64,000 nucleotides of DNA, taken from an uncultured Lachnospiraceae bacterium (GTDB taxonomy: Bacteria; Bacillota; Clostridia; Lachnospirales; Lachnospiraceae). The notes under the pieces were generated by a model that ran no database searches, had not been told where the DNA came from, and worked only from the letters and a program-made list of their open reading frames with translations. The stretch is from the NCBI GenBank assembly GCA_934292725.1, contig CAKQXY010000001.1:62001-126000 (forward strand), read 5' to 3'. Of this stretch, positions 33,803 through 44,045 are shown one piece after another. Each line of letters opens with the position of its first letter. The first letter of the stretch is position 1. A program made the position numbers and the translations under genes.

Positions 33803-36800
33803 ATGATTATGAAAACTGGATTTGAAGACAAAAGAATTGAATTAACGAGTGGTTATCCGCTTAATTTTCCGGGAATGGACTGTATTGTTGACGAGTGTAT
33901 TGGAAAAGGCTCAAATGCAATTGTTTATCTGGGACATTATGCGGACCATCGAATAAAAGATCTGTATCATAGAATTCTGATTAAAGAACTCTATCCTTTT
34001 GATGGAGAAGAAAACGATGGTATCTCTCGTAATAGCAACGGCGAGATTATTGTACCTTCTTCATCAGAAGCTTTTTTTGCTGTTCACAAAAAAAGTTATC
34101 TAAGTGGCAATCGCTTTCATCTGAAATTGTTGGCGGACAATCCGGGTGAATTGGATTCTCATATCAATACATTTGAATATAATAATACGCTGTATAGCAT
34201 ACTGGAATTTACTGGCGGAAGAAGTATGCTTCATGAGATACAAAAAGGTGAAGAGCTATCGTTAAATCGAATCATTAAGTGGATGAAGGGTCTTTTAACC
34301 GTTTTAACCGTCTTTCATGATGCTGGATATCTTCATCTTGATATTAGCCTTGATAACATTCTTTTAACAGGAGAGGGTGAAACAGAACGAGTTACACTTA
34401 TTGACTATAATAGTATTATTTCTCTTTCTGAGCTAGCTGGTGAGGGTGATATTATTTTAAGTGTAAAGAAGGGAAAGGAATACGCAGCTCCTGAGGTTTT
34501 GCATGCGCGAAGAGAAGAAATTGGTCCTTGGACCGATATTTATTCGGTAACGGCTGTATTTTTTCATCTTTTATTCAACAGAGGGCGCTCTGCGATTGAA
34601 CGAAAAAATCGTTTTAAGCTTCCAGATCAATCCACTTCAACCGTTTTAGAAGGGCAGAATTCGGTTGTCTTAGATATGATTTCTACAATTTTAGCAAAAG
34701 GCTTCAAAGCCAGCGCAAAATACCGCTACCAAACAGTTGAACAGATGAAAATTGATTTCGCAGAGTTAGAAGAGCGAATCGCATGCCGTGGAATTACGCA
34801 TTGGGCTTTGTGGCAGAAAGGAAACGAATATGTAACGGATATTATTAAGAAGAACACTGCATGGCATTTTATTATGGATCCGCAAAAAATCTATCCATTA
34901 AAGGCCCAGCCATTGATCACAGAGACAGATCAGAGCAAAGAAATCATGCTACTTGATGACTCTTTTCGAAAAGAGCTGATTTCGCCCAAGCCTGTTCTTT
35001 TGCTTGGAAGCGGCGGAATGGGAAAAACTACTTTTCTGCTGCGACTAGCTTATAACAGAGATAAAAATTATACCGCAAAGTCGATTGCAGTTATTTATAT
35101 ATCCCTATTTGGTTGGAAAAACGGCGATAAAACCTTTATACAGGATAAAATCCTTGAAAAACTTGATTTTTCGCACGAAAAATTGGAGAGTGCAAGAAGA
35201 GATCTGCGCCATCTTTTCCAAAAAACATTCCCAACCAAAAAAGGAGAGCTTCCCGGTGTACTTCTTTGCCTTGATGGATTAAATGAAGCATCAGGAGATA
35301 TCAGTCCACTTTTGGATGAGATTCAGGAGCTGAATGCGCTTTCTGGCGTAAAAATCGTTCTTACCAGTCGAAGTGAAATTGCAGGAGATGAATTTAACCG
35401 ATGGGTAATTTCAAGACTTACACAGGAAGACGTACAAACGATTTTAAGACAAAGGCAAATCCCAGAGCCTGAAAATATGGAAATCATGGAACTTCTCCAT
35501 ATTCCCATTATGCTGTCTATGTATATTGAAGCGCTAAATGGACGAAAGATTCTAAAGCTTGACAATAAGGATGAATTGCTAGAAGAGTATTTCTCTGTTT
35601 TGATTGCCAAAGAAGCAAGAAATAGCCTTAATTTAGACACACTCGATAATGTGCAGGACAGCCCTGCTTATTTTGGCGCTCAAGTGGCAGTAAAATACAT
35701 TCTTCCTGAAATTGCGGCGCTTCTTCAAAAGCAGGAAAACGCATTATCCGAGAAAGAGCTTTACCATTGTGTCGAAAAATGCTACCGATATCTAAATCAG
35801 AAAGCATTTACTGGTGTTTTTGAAAAATGGATTGGACATACATCAGAATTAAAGCTTGGAGCAAAAAATGCAGATGAATGGTATGGCAAGGTTGTTCAGG
35901 AAATTTTATGGAAAAAGCTTGGTTTGTTAGTAAAGGATATGGATCGCTACCGAATTTCGCATCAGATAATCGAAGAATATATGGTACAAAAAAGCAAAGA
36001 ATTCCATGTACAATTTGATTTCGAAAAAAAGAAGCTGAAAAATCGTAGGCGTATCTTTTCGGGAGCTGTTGTAATGACTGCAATTTTGCTTTTTGGTTTA
36101 TACAATTATTACATGAGCAGTCTATTAAGAACACAGAACAAAGAGGTACTGAAAAATGAATCGGTTGCTCTTGCTTATGCCAGTGAAAGTAAACTAAAGG
36201 AAGGAGATCGAACAGCGGCTCTCTCGTTAGCCTTTCAGGCTTTGCCAACCGAAGATAACGATCGTCCATATGTTGCAGATGCAGAGAATGCACTGATTGA
36301 CGCATTATATATATACGAAGAAAACGGATATAAAGCCATGCATAAAATAAATTTAGGTGCTGGAAGCTGGAAAAATGCAATTACAGAAGATGGGCAATAC
36401 ATTGTAGCACTTGATAAAAATGGATATGTTCGTTGCTATAATACACATTCAGAAGAATTACTCTGGAGCTATTCATCTTTCATGGTAGAAAAAAGTGCAC
36501 TCAATATGTTGGGTTATCGTCAGGATCGTGTTTCAATGATGTCTATTGTCGAATCACAAAATGCTGTATTGCTTTCAGACAATAGTAAAGAGACTGTATT
36601 GCTTTCTCTTGAGACAGGAAAAGAAATTTGGAAATTAAATTATTCTGAATTAGACAAGAACATTTCAGGTGAGCTTTATCAGGCAATTTTATCAGCGGAT
36701 AAAAAAATTCTTGCTCTTGGCTATGTTATCTCTAAAAATGTTGCAGGAAATAATATAGCGTTTAAAATGATCACTTTTGTTGATGTGACCACTGGAAAGC

Positions 36801-38782
36801 TGATGTCTAAGACAAATCTTTTTCCATCAGTATTTTCCACTAATTGTTCCTTCACAGAGAATGGTGCATTTTCAGATGACAATGCGATCTATGCATCTCT
36901 TATGGATAACAATAATAGTGTTTATGAGCTTATTTTGATCAATCCACTATCAGGAATGATACAACAAACAGTGTGGATAAAAAAGGACGCTAGGATATGC
37001 AATAAAGATGAGTGTTTACAGGAGCTATATTATTTGCCTTCCAATGCAATGTCGCAAGGTGGTTTTCTGCTGTATATACATGGATATGATCAAGATACTT
37101 TTGATATTGTTAATAGTGTCCATAATGTAAGTGATCAAATTGCCTATTTAGAGAAAAATGCGTCTGAATATAGCTATAATGGAGTTTACGATGTGCAATC
37201 AAGTGATACGGATGTGCCAGATTTGATAACTTTAGAGGATTATAATTTTTTCCTTTACAGCGATCAAATTTTAATGACAGACAGGCGGTCCGGTGAAGTG
37301 CTGTATACTAGAGATGTGTTGGATAACAATATTATGTATTATCTTTTTGATGAGAATGAAGAGAGAATAACGATAATAACAAAAGATGGCAGGCAACAAA
37401 TATTATCACTTCCAAATTTAGACTATATATCATATTCAATGAGCATTAGCGATTTTGAACTATATGATGCGGTTGGGGAGCATAGAAGCAAAAAACCATT
37501 TGCACTAATTCAGAAAAATGATATAAACAGCATCGTCCTTTATGAATGGTATCAAAATGATGATATAAGAAAAACATTTTTGACCAACAACGATACAAAT
37601 GAGATGTTTCTTCTTGGCAGAATATTTACACTCCCAAATAGAAAAGAAATCCTCTATCTGAAAGAAAATGCAAGTGACAATTATAAGTATGATAATACTG
37701 GAATGATATTTAACCAGCAAGGAAAACTGGTTGATCAATTTGAATTTGAGACGGATGCTTCTTTTATATTAGACCAATTACAAATAAGCGAAGATGATAA
37801 CTATTTAATAAGCAATCAATATATATATGATATGGCGTTGCATCAACTAACAGATTTGTCAGAACTCTCTTGGAAAGAATATCCTTATGCAAAGCCGTAT
37901 AGGTCTATTATAAGTACTGTTACAAAATCAGGAATACAATCCATAAGTTTGTTTGAAAATGGACTACAGGTATTAAAAAATGTAGGAGGAGCCATAGTAG
38001 ACATTGAATATGATGGGGAAATCAAACTTTCCAGCCAGCCCATATATTCCAACCAACAATTGTCAAGATCACATTTTGAGAATGTTACTCTAGGAAAAAA
38101 TAGTATTGCAATTCTTTGCTGTTTTGATGATACAAAAACAATGAATGATACAAGTGCTGAAGTGGTAACAGATTACTATCTGGTCTATTTTATAGAAGAA
38201 AACAGGTGGAATCGCATTGAGAATAAATCAAAAAGAAAAGGCTATCCGAATCTGGCAATTGCAAATGAAAGTGCAATTTTTGCAGCTTGTGATTCTGACG
38301 GAATAATACGCATTTATGATGCAAACAATGGAAATGTACTTTACGAGTATCCAACAAGCAGCAATATAGAAGCGATTGAGGGTATGCAGTTTATTCTTGA
38401 TGATCGTTATCTTGTTATTTTTACACAGGAAAGTGGAAGTAACCATCAAATTATGCGTATTGAAGACGGTCAGATTGTATATCAACATATTGGAGATAGC
38501 AGTTCATCATTTGCTCATTTAGTAATTTATGAAAATACTGAAAAGAATCGAATTTATCTATTCGATAATGAATATTTTTCAGATGCCGTGGAACTTGATA
38601 CGGAACACTGGACAGAAATTGCTCAAATAAAGGGACTTTCGGGTATTCTTAGTGAAGATATGTTTGTTGTTCGTAACCGTTATACAGAATTGCAATTTCA
38701 GCACAGAGATGATTTGAACGTACTTATTTCAAAGGCAATAGAAATCTTGAAATCTAAGGATAAGGAAATACAAACAGAATAG
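33803..38782 (+). CDS. Kinase-NACHT-transmembrane-beta-propeller receptor-like protein
   Basis: A 1,659-residue protein. Residues 20-310 are a Ser/Thr kinase: Gly loop IGKGSNAIVYLG, Lys in ILIKEL, catalytic loop HLDISLDN, a DYN in place of DFG, and APEVL. Residues 390-700 are a STAND/NACHT NTPase: Walker A LGSGGMGKTT (about 402), Walker B LLCLDGLNEA (about 487), sensor VLTSRSE. A KNRRR stretch and one membrane helix (IFSGAVVMTAILLFGLYNYY, about 751) follow, then about 880 residues of beta-rich repeats read as a propeller. Positive charges before the helix put the kinase inside and the propeller outside. It looks like a signal receptor. Translation is coupled to the upstream gene; no clear ribosome site. 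Confidence 0.78.
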   Translation: MIMKTGFEDKRIELTSGYPLNFPGMDCIVDECIGKGSNAIVYLGHYADHRIKDLYHRILIKELYPFDGEENDGISRNSNGEIIVPSSSEAFFAVHKKSYLSGNRFHLKLLADNPGELDSHINTFEYNNTLYSILEFTGGRSMLHEIQKGEELSLNRIIKWMKGLLTVLTVFHDAGYLHLDISLDNILLTGEGETERVTLIDYNSIISLSELAGEGDIILSVKKGKEYAAPEVLHARREEIGPWTDIYSVTAVFFHLLFNRGRSAIERKNRFKLPDQSTSTVLEGQNSVVLDMISTILAKGFKASAKYRYQTVEQMKIDFAELEERIACRGITHWALWQKGNEYVTDIIKKNTAWHFIMDPQKIYPLKAQPLITETDQSKEIMLLDDSFRKELISPKPVLLLGSGGMGKTTFLLRLAYNRDKNYTAKSIAVIYISLFGWKNGDKTFIQDKILEKLDFSHEKLESARRDLRHLFQKTFPTKKGELPGVLLCLDGLNEASGDISPLLDEIQELNALSGVKIVLTSRSEIAGDEFNRWVISRLTQEDVQTILRQRQIPEPENMEIMELLHIPIMLSMYIEALNGRKILKLDNKDELLEEYFSVLIAKEARNSLNLDTLDNVQDSPAYFGAQVAVKYILPEIAALLQKQENALSEKELYHCVEKCYRYLNQKAFTGVFEKWIGHTSELKLGAKNADEWYGKVVQEILWKKLGLLVKDMDRYRISHQIIEEYMVQKSKEFHVQFDFEKKKLKNRRRIFSGAVVMTAILLFGLYNYYMSSLLRTQNKEVLKNESVALAYASESKLKEGDRTAALSLAFQALPTEDNDRPYVADAENALIDALYIYEENGYKAMHKINLGAGSWKNAITEDGQYIVALDKNGYVRCYNTHSEELLWSYSSFMVEKSALNMLGYRQDRVSMMSIVESQNAVLLSDNSKETVLLSLETGKEIWKLNYSELDKNISGELYQAILSADKKILALGYVISKNVAGNNIAFKMITFVDVTTGKLMSKTNLFPSVFSTNCSFTENGAFSDDNAIYASLMDNNNSVYELILINPLSGMIQQTVWIKKDARICNKDECLQELYYLPSNAMSQGGFLLYIHGYDQDTFDIVNSVHNVSDQIAYLEKNASEYSYNGVYDVQSSDTDVPDLITLEDYNFFLYSDQILMTDRRSGEVLYTRDVLDNNIMYYLFDENEERITIITKDGRQQILSLPNLDYISYSMSISDFELYDAVGEHRSKKPFALIQKNDINSIVLYEWYQNDDIRKTFLTNNDTNEMFLLGRIFTLPNRKEILYLKENASDNYKYDNTGMIFNQQGKLVDQFEFETDASFILDQLQISEDDNYLISNQYIYDMALHQLTDLSELSWKEYPYAKPYRSIISTVTKSGIQSISLFENGLQVLKNVGGAIVDIEYDGEIKLSSQPIYSNQQLSRSHFENVTLGKNSIAILCCFDDTKTMNDTSAEVVTDYYLVYFIEENRWNRIENKSKRKGYPNLAIANESAIFAACDSDGIIRIYDANNGNVLYEYPTSSNIEAIEGMQFILDDRYLVIFTQESGSNHQIMRIEDGQIVYQHIGDSSSSFAHLVIYENTEKNRIYLFDNEYFSDAVELDTEHWTEIAQIKGLSGILSEDMFVVRNRYTELQFQHRDDLNVLISKAIEILKSKDKEIQTE

Positions 38783-38807
38783 AGAAAGAACTTTGAATTA
38801 TACTTAA

Positions 38808-38846
38808 AATGACGTAATAGTTTTCATGCTGTTACGTCATTTTTTT
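38808..38846 (+). terminator. Strong terminator after the kinase-NACHT gene
   Basis: ATGACGTAATAG pairs with CTGTTACGTCAT (a T-A/G-T variant inside) around an 8-nt loop, followed by a run of T. Confidence 0.88.
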
Positions 38847-38977
38847 GATTTGTATCATATTAGAATTTGGAATAAATATTGAAATTTAAAATCAAATCAG
38901 AAATGAATTACAAACCCAAAAGATAAGCTATGTTATTCTGTCCTTAGGAAAAATCTTTTAAGGAGGATACAAAAAGT

Positions 38978-39559
38978 ATGGCAAAAACACTGAGTCAAAT
39001 TGTTAAAAAAAGGAAATGTTTGACGCTATCAGAAAGCATTCAGATTACGAAAAAGCTTCTGAAAATGACAGAGAAAATGCATACACGGGAGGCGAATATT
39101 TTAGTTTTGTTTCCGGATAACATTCTGGTAGAGAATGTTGATGGCGAATATCAATTACAAATAGGTACGGATGATACGAATACGCAAAAAAAAAAATCAA
39201 ATAACCCAGATGAGCAGATAAAGAATTATCAAATCGCGGCAATCGAATCAATCGGTTTTCGAGCACCGGAACTTGCAGTAACAGACCTCACGCGCATTGG
39301 AAAACAAACAGACTATTATTCAATTACAGCAATATTCTATTATTGTCTCACCGGAAAAAAGCTCAGTCATTTTCAGATGTTTTACTCTGGAGTTCCCGAT
39401 ATATCAGAGGTGATTTATCGAAATTGCATGGATAAACAAGCATCTTTGCAGCTTTATAAAATTTTGAAAAAAGGGTTAGCACCCACATTGAAGAAACGCT
39501 ATCAGTCCAGAACTGAGATGAGAGATGACCTGATAAAATTGCAAAAATATGTGAGATAA
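38978..39559 (+). CDS. Degenerate kinase-like protein
   Basis: A 193-residue protein behind AAGGAGG. It keeps the end of a protein-kinase C-lobe: FRAPELAVTDL in place of APE, the DYYSITAIFYYCLTG helix (compare DIYSVTAVFFHLL in the 33,803 product) and a KRYQSRTEM end (compare KYRYQTVEQM). The catalytic HxD and DFG-type motifs and the N-lobe are absent. It is a pseudokinase or a fragment kept as an open frame, perhaps a regulator of the two full kinases. Confidence 0.65.
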   Translation: MAKTLSQIVKKRKCLTLSESIQITKKLLKMTEKMHTREANILVLFPDNILVENVDGEYQLQIGTDDTNTQKKKSNNPDEQIKNYQIAAIESIGFRAPELAVTDLTRIGKQTDYYSITAIFYYCLTGKKLSHFQMFYSGVPDISEVIYRNCMDKQASLQLYKILKKGLAPTLKKRYQSRTEMRDDLIKLQKYVR

Positions 39560-39648
39560 CTAAGTGCAAAAAATGTTAAAAAACCTAGACATTTCTGAAT
39601 TGATATCCTATAATAAAGTTATTACAAAAAACAGAGAGGAGCGTTTCT

Positions 39649-40920
39649 ATGGACTCCAAAGAGAGAAAAATAAAGGAAATGACAAAGTTATCTAAACTGG
39701 CTTTTTCCGAGGCAACTGTCAAAATGAATTCAGTAGAAGATGCAGTGGCTTTTCTGGAAAATACACTTATTACAAGAAACGTTAAAAGTATTCTTGAAAA
39801 ATTTTCAGGTGGAAAAGATCAAAAGACACTTCAAAAAAATCTCGTTGATGGACTTTTAATGAACCATCCTGACATGAAAAAAGATTCCGTTGAACGTCGT
39901 GTCAGAGGCTGGCTTGATCCGAATAGTCTCCATACGCTGAAAAAAGAAGATGCCATTGAGACTGCTTTTATCCTTCAGCTTGGAGTGGAAGAAGCAGATG
40001 AATTTGTTGCTTTAATTTCGGAAGAAAAGCTTCATTGGCGCAGTGTAGATGAGATTGTTTTTATTTTTGGTTTGGCACATGGGCTGTCTTACTGTGAGTG
40101 CATGGAGTTCTTAAATCAGTCTGAAATTCAGGATGTTATATCAAAGATCCAAAGTTTAGATCCTCGAAAAATGATTGAGGAGGATAGCTACACAGAATTT
40201 GTAAAGCAGGATATTAGCAAGTTGCATACTGCAGAGGAACTAAAGCAATATTTGCAGGAGAACTATGAAAGACTTGGTTCATTCCACAATACTGCATACA
40301 ATATGTTTATGGAGATGATTGCGAAGCTGGAATCACCAGAACAGATGGAATATGATCTTGATCTGTATAATGGGTTTGATGAAGAAAATTTCCTGGAGAA
40401 ATATACGATTCGTGATATTTTAGACGAATATTTATATAAGGACATTGTTCTTACAGCAAAACAAAAGGCAGTAAAAGCAAAGAAGAAATCGAAGACAGCA
40501 GAAAAAGAGAAATCTCTTTCAAAAGAGAGTCAATATACACTAACAATCATCCAGAAGAAGGTAGCGGATAGCTGGCCGGATGAGGTCTCGATATCCAGAA
40601 TGAAAAATCGGAAAACGGATGTAACGAGAAAGGTATTAATTTTATTATTTTTGGCTACCGATGGTGATTATGCAGCGTATGGCTATGATGAGGATCTTGA
40701 AGAGGATGAAAAAGAAGAACTATTTGAAGATGTTCTTGAACGCTTAGATGATATGCTGTTTTTCTGTGGCTATTCATCATTAGATCCTAGAAATCCATTT
40801 GACTGGCTGATTCTTTATTGCATCTATGTGGACGATTTGTTTGATATCGATCCGAAAATGGAGGCAATTCTTTCAAAATTATTTAATATTACTCCTGAAG
40901 AAAGCGATGAAACAGATTGA
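39649..40920 (+). CDS. Unknown helical protein between the kinase genes
   Basis: A 423-residue protein behind AGAGAGGAGC. It is helical throughout. Residues about 65-90 (KKDSVERRVRGWLDPNSLHT) look like an HTH-like unit with a conserved RGWL, then a region rich in acidic helices. A Lys/Ala/Glu linker (VKAKKKSKTAEKEKS) leads to a second helical domain from residue 300. No family recognised. It lies between the pseudokinase and a kinase-NACHT gene, so it may be a partner or substrate of the kinase. Confidence 0.6.
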   Translation: MDSKERKIKEMTKLSKLAFSEATVKMNSVEDAVAFLENTLITRNVKSILEKFSGGKDQKTLQKNLVDGLLMNHPDMKKDSVERRVRGWLDPNSLHTLKKEDAIETAFILQLGVEEADEFVALISEEKLHWRSVDEIVFIFGLAHGLSYCECMEFLNQSEIQDVISKIQSLDPRKMIEEDSYTEFVKQDISKLHTAEELKQYLQENYERLGSFHNTAYNMFMEMIAKLESPEQMEYDLDLYNGFDEENFLEKYTIRDILDEYLYKDIVLTAKQKAVKAKKKSKTAEKEKSLSKESQYTLTIIQKKVADSWPDEVSISRMKNRKTDVTRKVLILLFLATDGDYAAYGYDEDLEEDEKEELFEDVLERLDDMLFFCGYSSLDPRNPFDWLILYCIYVDDLFDIDPKMEAILSKLFNITPEESDETD

Positions 40921-40983
40921 TTTGAAGTAATTGCCTTGAAACAATTGACTTGTTTTCTTAGGGGAAGAAAAAGGGAGAAAAAA

Positions 40984-43900
40984 TTGGATATACGAAAACC
41001 ATTAGAAGAAAACACGATCTTAAATTTTCCGATAATGCCGTGTACAATCAAATCACTTCTTGGAAAAGGTTCAAACGCAATTGCCTATTTGGGCGAATAT
41101 CCAGATTTGCAGCAGCCAACCTTAACCCATCTTGTTTTGATTAAGGAGTTGTTCCCATTTCAAGAGGAGGAACTAATTTATCGAAAGGATGACGGCTCTA
41201 TTTACTGTGATCCATCAGTCGAAGATGAACTAAAACTGCACCGTCTTAGTTTTGAAAGATCAAGTCAGGTTCATTTAACGATTAAGCATGTTCAGCCAGG
41301 GCTAGTTGATGAAAATATCAATACATTCAACCTGAATAACACGTTATATACAGTGATGGGATTTTCGGGTGGTCGCACTCTTGCAGCAGATATGAATAGT
41401 TCAGAAGTCCACAAACGTTCCTTACTTTTGATTGTAAAACGATTTCAAAAGATTCTTTTAGAACTGGAACTTTTCCATTCATCTGGTTTTCTTCATTTGG
41501 ATATCAGCCCGGATAACATTCTTTTAATCGGAAACGGAAAGAGAGAACGTGTCAGTCTGATCGACTACAACAGCGTACATACACTTGATGAGATCCGTCA
41601 AGCAAACGGAATTTATCTTAGTGCAAAAAAAGGCTATACCGCACCAGAGGTTCTGAAAGGGAAAGTATCACAAATCAATGCCTGCACAGATTTGTATTCA
41701 GTAACGGCAGTTTTTTTCTATCTTCTGATGAATCGAACACGGACGGCTTATGAAATGGTGGATAATAAATTTCAGAACCTGAATAACTGCAATTGCCTCG
41801 AAAATCAGCCCGTTACTGTTGTAAGCCTGGTAAAGACAATCCTTCAAAAAGGTCTTTCCTCTCTTCCTAGAAAGCGTTATCAGTCAATTTCACATATGTT
41901 AGAGGACGTTGAGGAGCTGATTGATCGAATTGAGGGTCGAGGCATTACTCATTGGGCATTATGGGAATCGGGCTATTCTGAGGTAAAACGAATTATCCAA
42001 AAGAATCCGGCCTATCATTACCTTCAGGATATTGATAAGCTTTATCCAGTTTTCTTTCAACCACAAGCAAAACTTCCACAGGAATTATCAGATACATCCA
42101 AGCAGTGTTCAGATACAATTGATTTGGAACAAATGTTAAGTGTTTTGTATGGGGAAACAGGAAACGACGAACGCTTTTTTTACATTGACGGTATGGGCGG
42201 TATGGGAAAGACAACAACGCTTCTGCGAATGGTTTTGTGTCAAAAAGAGCATTATTTACCCGAGAAACCAGTATTTCTTTATATCTCATTGTTTAACTGG
42301 AATCAAAGTGGAACGAATTATATCCGAAAGCGAATTTTGGAAAATCTGTTGTTTAAACCAGAAACAGATAGCTATGATATGGCAAATCATGAATTGGAAG
42401 AACTATTTTCAACACCGTTTTTTACAAAATCAGGAGAACTTCCCAAAGCAGTCCTTTTTCTGGATGGATTGAATGAAGCCTCTGGTGATACCACTGAGTT
42501 ACTGGAAGAAATCGAGGAATTTACTCGTTTTCAAGGGGTAAAGATTGTCCTTACTGGAAGAACAAATGCAGGATTTTCCAATTATTCTCATTATTCTTTG
42601 TGTCCGTTAGAGGATACGACTGTGAAAACAATATTGCTTGATAATGGAATTTTACCTCCTGAAAACGCATCATTGTTCCATGTATTGAAAACACCAATGA
42701 TGCTGTCTATGTTTGTTCAAACTGTTACAAACTCCAAAAAACAGCTTTTCGTAGACTCGGAGACAGAGCTGCTCGACCACTATTTGGATTCGCTTGTCAA
42801 AAAACAGACTACAAAAATAGCGGAGGCTACATTTGAATATTGGGCAGTTGATGCTGCAGTGTATTACATACTTCCTCATATTGCAAAGTTACTGTCAGCC
42901 GAGAATCAAGCTATTTCCAATCAGGAATTGTTTTCAGAAATAAAGCGAAGATATCGTGATTTTCAAAAACGAAAGCGCGATCTTACAAAGATTTATCCAA
43001 GATGGATTGGTCATATTCATGCAATATTGGGAAATGCTTCCAATGAGGATGAGTGGTATGACCTTATCGTACATGATATTTTATGGCGAAAGCTTGGCTT
43101 GCTCGTCCGCGAGGATATCTATTCTGATGATGCTGCCATCTCGAATGGTGATACTAGAATTGAGACAACAAACAATACCCCGAGCTATCGTTACCGTCTT
43201 GTTCATCAGATTCTGCAAGACTACATGGTAAATTCTTGCAATGAAATTGACAAAGCTCTCTTGAAAATGAAGCGTCAAAAAATGATTCTTCCAATTGCCA
43301 TTGCGGTGATCCTGACTGGACTTCAAATACGATACGACTATATTTCAGAGATCAATCGAACTTTTTTCGGAGCAGTCACGCCGTTTGATAAGACGTTGGC
43401 TGATCAGGTGTTAACGCAGGAGAGTACGGCATATGTTATGCTATTGAATCAACATGAAGCAATGCTCTCTTTGTTGATTCAATTAGAAAATGGCAGTGCC
43501 TACGATACTTCTTTAACCGCTGACTTTCAATGGGAAAATAGTCAAAGCAGTATTGTTTCTCAAACTAAATTTGATATTGCCGTAGAAAACTTGTTAGCCA
43601 CCGGTGATGTAATGCCATGGTCTAAAAAAACATTTGATCAGGAATCTGCTGACAGCTATATTTCCCTTGCAGAAGCAAGAACTACCGAGTATTCAGAATA
43701 TATAGAAATGTTAGAGAAGATCTGGTTGAATGATACGATACGGGAAAAATTTGGTGAAACGTATATCCAGAAATTTATGGCAGCAGTTGAAAATGATGTG
43801 TATCTGAACTTGATCTTTTTTAACACTCTGATTCAGCCAGAGCTAGATGGAATGAAGGAGCCTGATCGAGATAAGTGGCAGCAGTATCAAAATCTTTTTA

Positions 43901-44040
43901 AAGAATATTGGGAATACAAGGTGGATAAAGATATTCCAAATATAAGTGAAGTTGAAATGCGTGAAATAGCAGATACTTCCTGGAATGAATTACAAAATAT
44001 CATAGAAAAGGCAAAATACTTTTTAGAGAAAGGAATTTAG
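40984..44040 (+). CDS. Second kinase-NACHT-transmembrane protein
   Basis: Start set at TTG 40,984 behind AAGGGAGAAAAAA; an upstream TTG at 40,936 lacks a site. The 1,018-residue product has a kinase domain (LGKGSNAIAYLG, LIKEL, HLDISPDN, DYN, APEVL), a STAND/NACHT domain with GMGGMGKTTT (about 402) and VLFLDGLNEA (about 489), and a membrane helix (ILPIAIAVILTG, about 767). The outside part is only about 240 helical residues, with no propeller. It is paralogous to the 33,803 product with a different sensor. Its stop overlaps the next GTG/ATG. Confidence 0.78.
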   Translation: MDIRKPLEENTILNFPIMPCTIKSLLGKGSNAIAYLGEYPDLQQPTLTHLVLIKELFPFQEEELIYRKDDGSIYCDPSVEDELKLHRLSFERSSQVHLTIKHVQPGLVDENINTFNLNNTLYTVMGFSGGRTLAADMNSSEVHKRSLLLIVKRFQKILLELELFHSSGFLHLDISPDNILLIGNGKRERVSLIDYNSVHTLDEIRQANGIYLSAKKGYTAPEVLKGKVSQINACTDLYSVTAVFFYLLMNRTRTAYEMVDNKFQNLNNCNCLENQPVTVVSLVKTILQKGLSSLPRKRYQSISHMLEDVEELIDRIEGRGITHWALWESGYSEVKRIIQKNPAYHYLQDIDKLYPVFFQPQAKLPQELSDTSKQCSDTIDLEQMLSVLYGETGNDERFFYIDGMGGMGKTTTLLRMVLCQKEHYLPEKPVFLYISLFNWNQSGTNYIRKRILENLLFKPETDSYDMANHELEELFSTPFFTKSGELPKAVLFLDGLNEASGDTTELLEEIEEFTRFQGVKIVLTGRTNAGFSNYSHYSLCPLEDTTVKTILLDNGILPPENASLFHVLKTPMMLSMFVQTVTNSKKQLFVDSETELLDHYLDSLVKKQTTKIAEATFEYWAVDAAVYYILPHIAKLLSAENQAISNQELFSEIKRRYRDFQKRKRDLTKIYPRWIGHIHAILGNASNEDEWYDLIVHDILWRKLGLLVREDIYSDDAAISNGDTRIETTNNTPSYRYRLVHQILQDYMVNSCNEIDKALLKMKRQKMILPIAIAVILTGLQIRYDYISEINRTFFGAVTPFDKTLADQVLTQESTAYVMLLNQHEAMLSLLIQLENGSAYDTSLTADFQWENSQSSIVSQTKFDIAVENLLATGDVMPWSKKTFDQESADSYISLAEARTTEYSEYIEMLEKIWLNDTIREKFGETYIQKFMAAVENDVYLNLIFFNTLIQPELDGMKEPDRDKWQQYQNLFKEYWEYKVDKDIPNISEVEMREIADTSWNELQNIIEKAKYFLEKGI

Positions 44041-44045
44041 TGAAC

